A stretch of DNA of 64,000 nt from Branchiostoma floridae (taxonomy: Eukaryota > Chordata > Leptocardii > Amphioxiformes > Branchiostomatidae). Where the stretch lies: assembly GCF_000003815.2 (NCBI RefSeq), contig NC_049979.1, positions 4,143,038 to 4,207,037 on the forward strand. Direction: 5' to 3'. The position numbers were made by a program, and so were the translations under genes. Under the pieces are notes generated by a model. That model made no database searches. It saw only the letters and a list, made by a program, of their open reading frames with translations, and was not told the origin of the DNA. Of the stretch, positions 1-30,309 are shown piece after piece. Numbering within the stretch: the first letter of the stretch is position 1; each line of letters opens with the position of its first letter.

Positions 1-51
1 CGTGAGGACATGGATACAACGTCCTGGGAGGAAGGAGGAAGTCATGCCATG
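1..51 (+). other. possible 3' end of a coding exon running in from the left edge
   Basis: Plus-strand codons are open from the window edge (frame reading REDMDTTSWEEGG...) and end at ATG|GTGAGTAG, a strong donor. No continuing exon was recognised downstream, so the gene is unidentified. Confidence 0.25.
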
Positions 52-3000
52 GTGAGTAGAAAAAATTCTATGGAACGTTGATATTAATATTTTTCAGTTG
101 TAGTTGTACTTTACTCTCTCTCTCTCTACTCTATACGAAGCATGGACATGGACACCTGACCTAGTTAAAACTACGCTTAGTCCACAATTTAGTCTTTGTT
201 CTGTCTGTGCATTTAGTCTAATTGTTACACAACATCGATGGTACATGAAGATACGCCACTGAAGCACAGATAAGAAAACAACTTCGTTGGAATTTATCCC
301 CAGGGACTGATAGGCGAGTTTCTAAAGCTTGACTCCCTGCTGACAATAATCACGACAGCCCGTCCGAACGGTTCAGACGGTTTGGGATTTACTGTGGCGT
401 GTCCAGAGATCCGCCTGGCTCCGACATGTCCGACCAAGAACGTTGACCCAACTAGGGAGGTTTTATCAAACCCGGGACATTGAGGAAACAACTTCGTTAC
501 CTTCGTCATGGATTAAAAATGACCTCCGATCAGTGGTGTATGCGGAAATTGTAAGACGATCATAATTACATCGTTATTGATATAATATGCAACGGTGCGT
601 GGTAACATGACTTCCTCCTTGATGCAAAAAGTGAAAATTACGTCGTACCACTGTGTTTTCACGAAAATGGAGGCTAAACATGTGCATAATACAGCCCTCC
701 AGGAGTCCCAGTAAGTGCGGTAAAAATACATGGATTCTAAGGTTAGCCAGGAGACTGTGCTATTGATTCTTTCACATCCAACACACTGGGTAACACTGCT
801 AAACGATGTAAAACAGTTTCTTACCAGTTCAGTCTTGAACAAGAAGGGATGTTTGTATTCCAGTCTGTTTGTATTCCACGGAATCTTCGGCAGGTCGGTT
901 GGAACGGCACCAGAAGTTAATTCCACACAATAGGTTGTGTTGCTAGTCCTTTTCCATCTCTCCATGGCATTTTGATGCATCCTGACCCGAAACGACAACG
1001 TACAAACCCCTCACGCGACACCTCTTCCAACTTATCCATGATAGTATGTACATTTAGCCTTAGTATAAGACTAAAAAGCGGAAAAATACCACAGGACATC
1101 AGGAAACTGTTTACTGGTGAATTTTCAATTTGAAATGACCGCGACGCACGCGCAATGCAGTTATTTAATCACATGTTATCCCCAGGGGCAGACAGGAGTA
1201 TCTTTCAAACTTGACACCCTGCTGACAATAATCCTGATAGCCGGTCCGAACGTTCAGAACGGTTCGGGAGGCACTGTGGCGTGTCCTGAGATCCGCCTGT
1301 CCCTGGCCCGATCCAGGACCTTTCCCTGCCCTATCATATTACGAAGGATGAAGTGTCCAAATTTCCCATGAACATGCTATCGACCCCCAGATTGTGCGTC
1401 ACCATCCCCACCCCAGTATATCAGTTTGCGACGCACGGGTAGTGCATAGTCTCTCCTTCTGTATTATAGACGTGCTGGATGCAGCCATGCATTTCTTGAT
1501 CTTTCTTGATCCAGTCGTCGCTTCGACTAACATATTTTCGACCTTTACTGTACGTTTGTGCTCTTCAAGCTAAGTACAGGTCAAAATGATAAAGTAGTGA
1601 ACCCTTCTAACCACGGTATAAGATTAAGAGTGCGGTATCTTAGCAAATATTATTTATGTAAAATAGAGGCGTTAGATGTTCGGCTAACCGTACCCGGTGN
1701 NNNNNNNNNNNNNNNNNNNNNNNNNNNNNNNNNNNNNNNNNNNNNNNNNNNNNNNNNNNNNNNNNNNNNNNNNNNNNNNNNNNNNNNNNNNNNNNNNNNG
1801 TCAAAATGATAAAGTAGTGACCCTTCTACAACATATAAGGATTAGGAGTGCGGTATCTTAGCATTTATATTTTATGTAAAATAGAGGCGTTAGATGTTCG
1901 ACTAACCGTTACCCGTGCACTGTTTTGGGTACCGTACTCCAGCGTGACACAGCACTGTACTTGTTTTAGTCTGACTTTCTTCATATAATTTCAAGGGGAA
2001 TATTACTGGTCAAACTCAACACGTTCTCAGAGAGTCGATTGAAGTCTCGCTGCAAAGTTACCGGTAGTCAGGTCGTCCAACAGGTGGTCCAACTGGTACT
2101 GCTCGCAAAAAAAGTTCCTTTCCGGCCACAGCCTGCGCTTCGACTCCAAACGTTGGTGGAAATTTTGGAAAGTGAGAAACATTTCAAAGATTGCACTTCA
2201 CAAATCATGTTAGGTATTGTCCACAAGACTAGGTAATGCCGGACGTCATGAAAGGCATTAAAGATGTTAAATACGTTTTAAACATCATCTCCCGTATCAA
2301 TGCACATTTGGACAGAATCGCCGCTTGGTACCATGACAGTCAGTGGAAACGTAGCGCTACTCAATGACAATGTCGTCCTATTTGTAAAGCGCCAGAGACA
2401 ATTATTTAATCATAGGGTAGAAAGATTAGTTCTACAGAGAGCAATGGTGGTCTAGATATCTGTAACTTTTCTCCGCCCGTTTTAACGCCGTGCGAGCATG
2501 ATCAATCCCGAGGTGTGTGGTGCACCGGTGATCTTAGACTTGTGCTAGGGTGACCTACAATAGTATTGTCGTTTATTCTTCTTATAGTACTTTGATACAC
2601 TGCGCTTGGAAGACAACGATTCTATAGGCGTGGGCAATGTAGTTAGCAAATCAAACACGGCAGCAGAGCGGAGAATACAGCGTTCGTGTGTTTTAGAAAC
2701 GAAATACGGAGTGCTGAATTGTAATTCACCATGCCACTGCGTGACTATTCGTATCTGCTGTTACGTGTTTAAGACTTTTTTCTCATTTATCGCTAGAGAA
2801 AAAAGAGACAAACAGGACTAAAAAACATGTTCATTCTTCATGAGAACAGATTTCGTAACAATGACTTATTCATACCTAAAGATATTCATATGTCTGTTTT
2901 GTTTATAATATAGACCTTACGAAAGTCGCTTTACTTTTGTCGTGTCAATAAAGATTTTATATGCTGCATGCACGGCATTGGATAGTGTAAGAGATACGAT

Positions 3001-4600
3001 AGAAAGACTGGTGCGTCGAGAGGGTAAACATGTAGGTGTGATCCGCGCACTCAACGCCGCATGGAGGTGATGGACAATCCAAACTGCGATATTTTCCTGC
3101 AAGTCAGAGCAAGCCGACTTCTTTAGACCGCCCCGGGCGGGACCATAAACAGGCATTTGTCGCAGTTCTCCCAGACGTATTTTCCCGTCCACAAAACTCG
3201 GACAGGGCCTACAACTTGAATTATGTCACAAAAAGTCACGCAATGTAACTGCGACAATTTTGGCATTGTCTGAATCACTTGAATTTATCGTAAAATTTCT
3301 CCGTTTGTCACATTTCTGCGTATGTTTAGAACTTCTTATTGACGACCAGGGGGCTCAAGAACGTGGTTGAACAACGTGTTTTGGCTCGCCATACTCAGCT
3401 GAATTTCCAAGAAACTTGATATACAGTATATAGAGGGCATCATAGTGGGGCATCATAGTGGGGAATAGGATTTCAGTTGCAGTTTCTTGCAACCAATCAT
3501 GTGGCTCATTATTTGCAGTGAAAATCGACGTATCCGGCTCATTTTGTATAAATCGTAGCGATTGGCTAGCCAGTAAATAGATTGTCCCACACTGTACACA
3601 TCAGACGGCTGCCGCCAGCATGGCACCATGGCAACAGCCAATGTGTGGTTGGAAAGACAACCAAGGCGCCGCTCACGTGCGCCGCACAGGCGGGATGTCA
3701 ATCAACCCGCTGTTTATTTCAGCTGGTGCGGCCTGGAACTGGGATCGCCCGAGCAACGCTGCACAGGCAGAAAAAAACTGCACTGAGTGAGTAGCGGAGC
3801 AGATTTTTCAAAGGGTAACTCAACACTGTAAGCTGGAAATTGGAAAATGAACAGCATTTTATAAGTGTATGTAAACTTTACTAGAAGACCCATCAGTTGG
3901 TTTTGCTACTCTCCAGATAGCCGTGCGTGGTGACTATATTAATGAACGAATATGTACAAGAAAATACGTCACCCATTCATTAGTCGCGGCCAAAATATTA
4001 ATATAGAAGAAAAGTTGTAGATTTGAGGGTAGAAAAATATCTCTTTTATTTTCATAGTATTGTTCAGGCGATAGTACAACGTTATTACTATTAGTGTTCG
4101 CCCGCTCTGGCTGTTGCCCCGTAATACTGGACGTAATGCATGCCTCTAACAATGTCTAATAGTCTCACTTGCGGACTTTAGCGCTCTTCTGGTCGCTGCG
4201 TTTAGTGTACGGAAGGGGGCGCTGTCGCACGGCTTCCGACAATTTAGGGACTTAGACAAAATTTGGCCGGGCGGCGGCAATTTTTTTCTAAGTGTTTTAC
4301 GGCGCCCGAAGCGTCCGGCGGTCCTGAACTGCCGAACGTGCTGAACCACTTAATGACGGTTCACCGCCCGGCGCGCGGACGGGCAGCCTCGCGGGGCGGA
4401 CGCCTTTCACGTAGGCGGACGAGGTGGACTGCCCTCGGACCGGTTCGAACCGCCCGGTGCGAGTTGATTTTCACACAGGTCATTCAGGTGTCAATTACAA
4501 CATTGTACATCTTGTATTGTGGGGATTCCTAAACGATGCATCCAAAGTTTGGAAAATGCCCTTTCAAGATGTGAGAGATCAGCATTGGTTCGACAGAGAA
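52..4600. other. unassigned region with duplicated non-coding pieces and gap 1
   Basis: I find no supportable gene. A block of about 125 bp at 297-425 recurs at 1180-1305 with moderate divergence (shared CTGACAATAATC and GTGGCGTGTCC). A GC-rich patch lies at 4260-4460. Open frames here are short and lack recognisable domains or consistent splice context. Confidence 0.5.
1577..1922. repeat. two near-identical ~120-bp copies flanking a 100-N gap
   Basis: 1577-1699 and 1800-1922 both start GTCAAAATGATAAAGTAGTG and end near GTTCGRCTAACCG. They are separated by exactly 100 N (1700-1799), a conventional size-unknown placeholder. This is either a tandem repeat or an unmerged assembly overlap. Confidence 0.8.
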
Positions 4601-4681
4601 ATCTCAAAATCTAGAACAGCAAAGATAGCAGGAAAGATCAAGAGGTGAACAACAACAACAACAACATGAAGCTGCTCCTAC

Positions 4682-22727
<18,046 letters not shown>

Positions 22728-23745
22728 CTCTGCTCCGGCCTCATGCGGACAGCCACAGCGGCGCTTTGTGTGCGGGGAGCGAGCCTTCAAACCAGGAAGT
22801 GAAAGTCCCGTTTGAAATCTGAATAGCTTTGCATACGAAGTGGACTGTACCAAATTGAAGAATTCCAGGGTGCTGTAATATTGTAGTACATGTATAGTAA
22901 AATATGAGATAAAAAGCATAACAACATAAAGCATAATAAATTGAATGGTAGTAGATAAATTGATATCTGATTGGTAAAATCAGTTTTTAGATATTTTTTT
23001 TTTATTGAACAAACTACGATAATACTAAAATCGTACTCCCCTATATCTCACATGAAACAGTCTGAAATCTAATCTCGTCATATCTCGTAACTTGCGAGAA
23101 AAGGTGAGACTTTGTAACTGGTAACTACGATTCAAGAAAGTATAAGTCAACTTTTTCTTTACTTTGGCGAGAGAAAGCATATCAAAGAACTTAAAATTTC
23201 TCAGCTTTAAAAAGTAATATTTATTATATCTAGCTCATTTTATTTACCTTTTTCATAGCGTCTTGTTATCTTTCTTATTAATTGAGTACCCCTACGTTGC
23301 TGTAATGGTTCAGACTTGAGATGATGACTTCGGGCCGTCGGTGGTTACGGGAGCATGTCATTGTTCCCATATGATGGATACCAACAAGGAGCTTAAGCTC
23401 CTTGATACCAAGGAGCTTTTATTAAAAGCTCCTCGGTAATACTTTTATATGTATACATGTTTTGACTTTTTGTGACCTGTACTTAGCTCGGTTGGGCAAA
23501 AATGTATTCATGGTGTAAATCGTGCATCGCCGATGTAACATAAACTCCTGAACGGAAAATTCCCAAACACCACCACTCTCATTTATCATTAGTCAAGACG
23601 CAACAGTTTTCAGACAACTGACACTGCTACAATACGATGTCGAACTGGTAAATTTACGTCCGATGTTGCGACACCCTCCGTTACAATAAATTCATTCATG
23701 TATATGGGATAACGTTATTTTTTTATTAAATACTAGGATACATCT
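22728..23745. other. upstream region of PLEKHD1; no gene recognised
   Basis: It should contain the PLEKHD1 promoter, but I see no clear TATA or initiator. It includes the tandem micro-palindromes at 23378-23434. Confidence 0.4.
23378..23434. mobile_element. two adjacent palindromic micro-insertions
   Basis: A perfect 20-bp palindrome, CAAGGAGCTTAAGCTCCTTG (23386-23405), is flanked by GATACCAA at 23378-23385 and 23405-23412. Immediately next is GGAGCTTTTATTAAAAGCTCC (23413-23433). They share the AAGGAGCTT arm with palindromes at 32596 and 54886. Confidence 0.75.
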
Positions 23746-23756
23746 TTGCAAGATAA

Positions 23757-23965
23757 CTTTCGAAAGGAGTGTAAACCAGGAGAATATGGGATAAAGGAGG
23801 AAAATATGGGACAAAGTAGTAAAATCTGGGAGAAAGCAGTAGAACCTGGGAAAAGGCAGTAAAATATGGGGAAAAGCGGTAGAGCCTGTGAGAAGGCGGG
23901 AGAACCGCTGGGAGAAAGCGGTAGAATATGAAAGCGGGAGAACATGGGAGTAAACAGTAGAACCT
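23757..23965. repeat. GGGAGAAAGCGGTAGAA-type minisatellite, block 1
   Basis: About 20-bp units with variable positions. The left flank (GTAAACCAGGAGAAT) matches the flank of the array at 46015. Confidence 0.88.
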
Positions 23966-24359
23966 CAAGAGAAAGATAAATGGTTTATTTTGTTTCTAAT
24001 GTCATTTTCAGTTGTATAGGTGTTTATATTATATTATTTATTATCATTACTACTACTTTACTTTGTACTCATATTCATAATGCATATTCAGTTTGCTAGA
24101 ATCAATTATGTTTTGTTAATCATTGTTTTTATTCACCTTCTGCATACAAAACCTAAGTTATGGCTTCCAACATTTTTATTTGACCTCTGATCTCCAACCT
24201 TCACTGTGAGTTACCTCAGTTGATTTTGTTAGTTTTCTGTTTACTTATTGTATAACATTTGTTGCTTATGTTTTGTATTTATTGCTCATGTATTTTAGGA
24301 CTCCAGGAAGAATGGTGATACTACATTTAGTATCACTAATGGAGATCCAAATAAAACAA

Positions 24360-24960
24360 ACAAAAGCGGTAGAATCTGGGAGAACTTGAGCGGAAGAACC
24401 TGGGAGAAAGCGGGAGAACATGGCAAAAAGCGGTAGAACCTGGAAGAAAGCGACAGAATCCGGGAGAAAGCAGAATGAGAACCTGGGAGAAACGGTAGAA
24501 CCTGGGTTGAAGCAGGCGAATCTTGGAAAAAGCAGGAGAATCTAGGAGAAAGCAAAAGAACCTGGGAGAAAACAAGAGACTGTGACCTCAGAACGTGGGA
24601 GAACCTGGGAGAAAGCGGGAGAACCTGAAAGAAAGCGGTAGAACATGGGAAAAGCGAGAGAATCTGAGAGAATGCAGGGGAACCTAAGAGAAAAAGGAAG
24701 AACCTGGGAAAAAGCGGGAGAACCTGAAAAAAAGCAGCAGAACCTGGGAGAAAGCGGTAGAATATGAAAGCGGGAGGACATGGGAGAACATGGGAGAAAG
24801 CGCGGTAGAACATGGGACTCAAGCAGGATCTGAGAACCTCAGGGAGAAAGCAGGAGAATCTGGGAGAAAGCAGGAGAACCTAGGAGAAAGCAGAAGAACC
24901 TGGGAGAAAGCGGGAGAACATGGGAGAAAGCAGTAGAACCTGGGCGAAAGCAAGAGAAAA
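24360..24960. repeat. GGGAGAAAGCGGTAGAA-type minisatellite, block 2
   Basis: About 30 diverged units of AACCTGGGAGAAAGCGG, ending directly at the Penelope-like element's terminal repeat. Confidence 0.9.
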
Positions 24961-24974
24961 CCTGGATCTAATAG

Positions 24975-27895
24975 TGTTGGTATATGCCAAAAAGCAGTTA
25001 TTCAAGCAACTGAAGGACGTAGCGAAACTGGCTGCAGATAGAGCGTGCTGGAATACTGCCTCATGCGTCACACGACGTGGGAAGTCAAGCAACTGGATAT
25101 GATTTTGGAAATGGTCAGACGTTTCAACTGGAATCCACCAGTTTTCGTCAGTGATACTGAAGTGATCTGGAAGAAACAGGTCGTTTATACTCTAACTATG
25201 AATGAAGACAATTTCAGATGTCCAATAGGAAATGTTGTAAGACAATTCAGACTGAAGACAATTTGGATTCCAAAGAAAACGAAGGTAAGGCAAAGTCAAG
25301 CTGGAGACAATTTGGATTTCAAACCGTTCAAACCAGCGGGCTTCGCGGTCTAGGATGTCGGTGGATTGGAGGTTGAACTAGTGTCCTTGGTTGTGTTCTA
25401 TGTGGTTGAAAATAGCAGAGGAGTAGCCGTTGGCGCTGGGTTTGCAATGTTCTTTGTACCTTGCCTTTAATGGCCGGCTAGTCTCACCATTGTATGTGTT
25501 GGTGCAGTACATTGGGTTCTTCACATTTGAGTCTGTAGATTACATTGGCCTTAGTACATTTCTGTGGTCTGTCTTTTGGATGTACCAGTTTGTTTCGGAG
25601 GGTTGAATGAGTGCATGAGGTTTGAAGTTAGTGGCGATGTTGAAGTTTTGGAAGATCCGTCTGAGTTTTTCCAAAACTCCTTGGACATAAGGGATGGTAA
25701 ATGTTGGCTTTCTTTCTGTCAATGTTTTGCACTTCGGTTTTCTTTGAGCGGTTTGCAGTGATAGTGAGTTTCCCCCATCTTCGGACGGGGCCAAAACTCG
25801 CTATCACGGCAAAACTCCCTTCCACAGCAAACTCCCTTCCTCGGCAAACTCCTTTCCCGGCACAAGAGAACATAGCCAACGTTGAAAATCGGGGACCAAC
25901 GCCCCCCCCCCCCCCAAAAAAAGAAAACAGCCCCGTTCCGAGGACTGCAACGGAGTCTAAGCGGTCCGAGGGTTTGAGGTCTTTTTTGAAGGTCCAGGTT
26001 TGGTAGCCACACCTACGCGCCTTTAAAAAAGGACCCCGCCACCCAGTTTAAAAGGAAAATTATCACGGCTCTCAAGGAATTGCAAGACAAGGAAAAGATA
26101 GACCGTGCCACCTATCTAAAACTCTACCCCACTTCGGAACAACCCCCGACCTTCTACGGCCTTCCCAAAATCCGCAAACAGGATGTCCCCCTACGTCCCA
26201 TAGTGTCCCGATAGGATCAGTCACGTACGAGTTAGCAAAATTTCTAGCTATTCCTGCGACCTTTAGTGGGGAAGTATCAACATAAAGTTCAAAATAGTGC
26301 AGACTTTGTTGACAAAATCAAAGATCTCCGGGTAGAAGAAGATGAAATCATCACTTCTTACTATGTCTGTTCGCTTTTCACTTGCAAACCTCGTAAGGAC
26401 GCAGTCTCGGTAGTTAAGGAAGCCCTGGAGGAGTGACAACACACTCACAGACAGAACCAAGCTATCTCCAGACCAACTGTGCTAACTGCTAGACCTATTT
26501 CACTTTCAAAGGACAGTTCTACCAACAACTACATGGCTGCGCTATGAGATCACCAGTGTCGCACATTGTTGTAAACCTCTACATGGAGAAGTTTGAAGGA
26601 TATCAGTACTTTCAAGGTCACTCCCCCACTCAACTGGTTTCACTATGTAGATGACACTTATTGCAGGCTAAAACAGAGAGTAGCTGACGACTTCTTTGAC
26701 CACATCAACCAAGTAGATAAGAACATCAAGTTCACAAAGGGGTCAAGTCATGATAACATGCTCCCTTTCCTACTATCATAGAAAAGGACGGCAGCCTTCA
26801 GTTCGAAGTGTAAAGGAAACCGACGCACACTGACCAATATCTGGCCTCTCACCATCCTTTGGAACACAAACTGGCAGTGATATAAACCCTTGATTACCGG
26901 ACAGACAGCATTGTTTCCTCTGACAAAGCCAAAACAGAGGAACAAAAACGCCTCCGAAGTGCATTGACCAAATGTGGCTACCAAAACTGGACCTTCAACA
27001 AAGCCCTCAAACCCTCGGACCACTCGAAGAAAACAGCCAAGTGCAAAGCATTGACCGACAGAAAGAAAGCCAACATTACCATCCCTTATGTCCAAGGAGT
27101 TTCGGAGAAACGGATCTTCCAAGACTTCAACATCGCCACTAACTTCAAACCTTACTCAACCCTCCGACACAAACTGGTGCATCCAAAAGACAGACCACAG
27201 AAATGTACTAAGGCCAATGTAATCTACAGACTCAAATGTGAAGAACAAACCCAACTGCACCAACACATACATTGGTGACTAGCTGGCCACTAAAGGCAAG
27301 GTACAAAGAACACTGCAAACCCAGCGCTAACGGCTACTCCTCTGCTATTAAGGACACTCCTTCAACCTCCAATCCACCGACATCCTAGACCGCGAAGCCC
27401 GCTCGTTTGAACGGGGAGTTTAAGTAGAGATGCCATATATGAGACAATATACAATCCCACCCTCAACAGAAAAGGGGGGCTACGTATGGAACTTTCCGGC
27501 CATTGGGACATAGCACCCCCCCCCCCCAAACAAAACTTTTAGCTCCTGTAACTAAAACAACAGGAGCTAATTGACTCATTTGCATTAACTGTGTCTTAGC
27601 ATTGCTTCTCCTTGAAATCCAAATTGTCTTTTTTCAGCTTGACTTTGCTTTACCTTTGTTTTCTTTGGAATCCAAATTGTCTTCAGTCTGAATTGTCTTA
27701 CAACGTTTCCTATTGGACATCTGAAATTGTCTTCATTCATAGTTAGAGTATAAAAGACCTGTTTCTTCCAGATCACTTCAGTCGAAGTTCAGTGTCACTG
27801 ACGAAAACTGGTGGAAATCCAGTTGAAACGTCTGACCGTTTCCAAAATCATATCCAGTTGCTTGAGTATTACTAAACTGCTTTTTGGCATATCTT
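24975..27895 (+). mobile_element. decayed Penelope-like retroelement (GIY-YIG type) with inverted terminal repeats
   Basis: Plus-strand fragments show FYGLPKIRK and VPLRPIVS (about 26150-26210), SPVSHIVVNLYME (about 26545) and the catalytic HYVDD (about 26640). The C-terminus carries YRLKCEE and NTYIG (about 27220-27275), the GIY-YIG nuclease. Stops and frameshifts are many. An inverted copy of the C-terminal part lies at about 25320-25790. The outer ends (24985-25310 and 27597-27895) are inverted copies of each other and include CAAGCAACTGGATATGAT. The element is inactive. The family assignment is from motif recognition. Confidence 0.85.
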
Positions 27896-27899
27896 ATCA

Positions 27900-29512
27900 C
27901 CTAGATGTCGAACCTACATCGACGTTGGTAGAGATAGGTACCAGTACAGAAAATTAAGGTGTAGGTCCTGTTTAGGTCCAGAGAATCAGGTCCAGACCTG
28001 AACCTGGACCTGACTGTCTGTAGAAACTTAAGATATTTCATATACTCAAAACAATAGTAATTGGTCAATTTTGCTACAAAGGAATCTGTTTGGTGGATTA
28101 TCCAACTCCCACTGGACTTTCATACTTTGAACATTTTGTTATTTAGGTAGAGGAGATGATCAACTGATATCATTTATGCAAATTAGGACCTTATTTGTAT
28201 GATTAATGAGAAACATTTATAATAGGTCACTCGAGCCAACATCCAAAATCGTAAAAGAAACTCCGGTCCGAGATCTTATTTGTTGTTGTTATTGGGGCGA
28301 TACCATTATGCAGTAATCGGTCGATTCTACAAATGTAGTATACATGTATAAGGAAAAGTAATGTGCCTAGGTTTAACATCATAACTGATTTGTATGAAAA
28401 ATAAATATCTATATTTTCATATCTATCAATAAAAAAACTTTTGTAGACAAAAATGAGGCAAATAAATTTTGTTGTTTTTGCCATTAAAATAATTACCCCT
28501 ATTCACAAAGTCTAACGGTCAGCGCATGACGTACGTAATCCGAAGCCATCTCGCACCAGGCGCTGCATTATCACACTCACTCTAGATGCCTAGATCTGCC
28601 GCGCCGCATGCACGCTCGCTTGAAGTCGTCCACACTATTGGTTTGAGGTGAGAAAAGCGCTGTACCTATTCGTTGATTATTGGAGATATATCGTCAGCAG
28701 GGTAATGTTGGGACTAACCATGTAAAGAATTTTCTAATACTGCGTTATCTTTGCCAAAAATTTCACTTCAGAGTGACGACGCCGTGGCCGGAGCCCCCTG
28801 CTACCAGCGGCTCGTCATGTCATGTCCGACTATGTCCCTATCTAATACTATCCATCCTCTCTCTGAATGCAGTTTAATACGCCCATGTGGCTGTAAGCAA
28901 GTCAATTTGAAGGGCCACGTCGGAAACTTTAAATTTGGCCGTCTCAACCGCTATTACGATGTAAAACTTCACTGCTGTGGGTAGCAAAAACAAAAATGGC
29001 GGGAAAATTGGCCGGCGTCGTACGTTCAATTTTGCCCATTTTGTTCAACTTGCTGTTGAATCATGCTCATCTTTTACCGTATTTAAAGTAACCAGAGCAG
29101 TTTTTAGTGCATTAAAATTGGAAATTTTCTGGATGAGACAATCTGTATGATATTGACATTTACTAACGCATTTGTATCATTTTTTATTATTTTGTACTTT
29201 CAGCGTTCAAAAGTACGCACAAACATGCCGCAAACGAACCCATTTTATTTATCAGGGCCTCCAATTAATCAGCGCAGGATCGAGCGGATTCCCTTTAACG
29301 TTAAAGGCTCCCGGAGCAGTGTTTTTCGTCTTTTCAAATTCAATTTTCAAGTCATTTTTACACACAGTAACACTATCTCATTGCATAAAGACCTGCATAT
29401 AAGATTCAATTCGCTCGGTGACCTCGCACGTCACAAAATCTCCAAAAGGCAACGTTGATGTTATATCGTCTTAGGAAACTTTGAATTTTGTTGACGAAAT
29501 TGTGTTTTGTTT
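27900..29512. other. intergenic sequence, nothing recognised
   Basis: No domain-bearing open frame. The patch at 28500-28640 has more CpG than its surroundings and could be promoter-like; there is no further support. Confidence 0.4.
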
Positions 29513-29934
29513 AGAACTTTAGAAGCTGAACCTGTGGACTCACCTGAAGTCAAGGCTGAAGAGGTTGAAAAAGAACTGGTTGAATCTCCTGTTATCAACC
29601 CAGATTCTGAATCTGAGCAGGTCAACTCTGCTGCTGCAGACTCACTGACGTTGAAGAAAAGCCAACGGCAGAAATCTTCGAGGCTACTGAAGAGAAACCT
29701 CAGGTTGAAAGTACCAAAGCTGGGGAAGAAGAAGGCAAATCTTCTGCTGCAGACAACATTGTTAACGAGGTTGAAGAAAAGTCTGAGGTTAGCAGTACCA
29801 AAGAGAAAGCTTCAGCTGCCTCTGAAGGACCAGTTGAACCTGTCATTGCAGAAGTTGAAGCTGAGCCAGTTGTGACTCCCAAAGCAGAAATCAAAACTGT
29901 AAGTGAAGAGGATACCACAGGCTATGGCGATTAA
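29513..29934 (+). pseudogene. Glu/Val-rich acidic C-terminal exon with one frame break
   Basis: After TTTTGTTTAG comes coding-like sequence very rich in Glu, Val, Ser and Ala (EEVEKELVESP, then VEEKPTAE, EVEEKSEVSSTKEK) ending TTGYGD and a TAA at about 29932. The frame changes once near 29650 (at CTGACGTTGAAG); downstream the acidic reading continues in another frame. It could be a retrocopy, a pseudo-exon or a sequencing indel. The family was not recognised. Confidence 0.45.
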
Positions 29935-30309
29935 GGTTTAAACATCGCATTGGTGTAAAAGTTCCGCGAAACGACGGTTAAGATTTGCATAATGCGTTTG
30001 TGATCTTCGTAATTTAGCAAAGAGGGCAAATGAAGCGTCAAGTATTATGTAGTTGGCCCTCCCGAAATTAGCATAGAGCGTTGTCGGGACCCCTCATAGG
30101 GGCCCTCTTAAGTGTTGTCACCTTGGTTTTGTTTTCTTTTAGAATTGGAACAGCTTGTCAAGATGATCATGAAATACAAGTAGATGGAAATCGATGGCAT
30201 CGCAGTAAGATGATCTTTCCTCACTCCTGTGAAGCAGATATTCAGTTTTATGTATACTTCATCAGCATAGAACCAGATTTTGCCCAACTGCTTATTATGA
30301 TGTAACTGT

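Noticed and set aside
4260-4460. GC-rich coding exon
   Set aside because: Frames open on several strands because of GC content; no domain, splice sites or link to PLEKHD1 C-terminal sequence.
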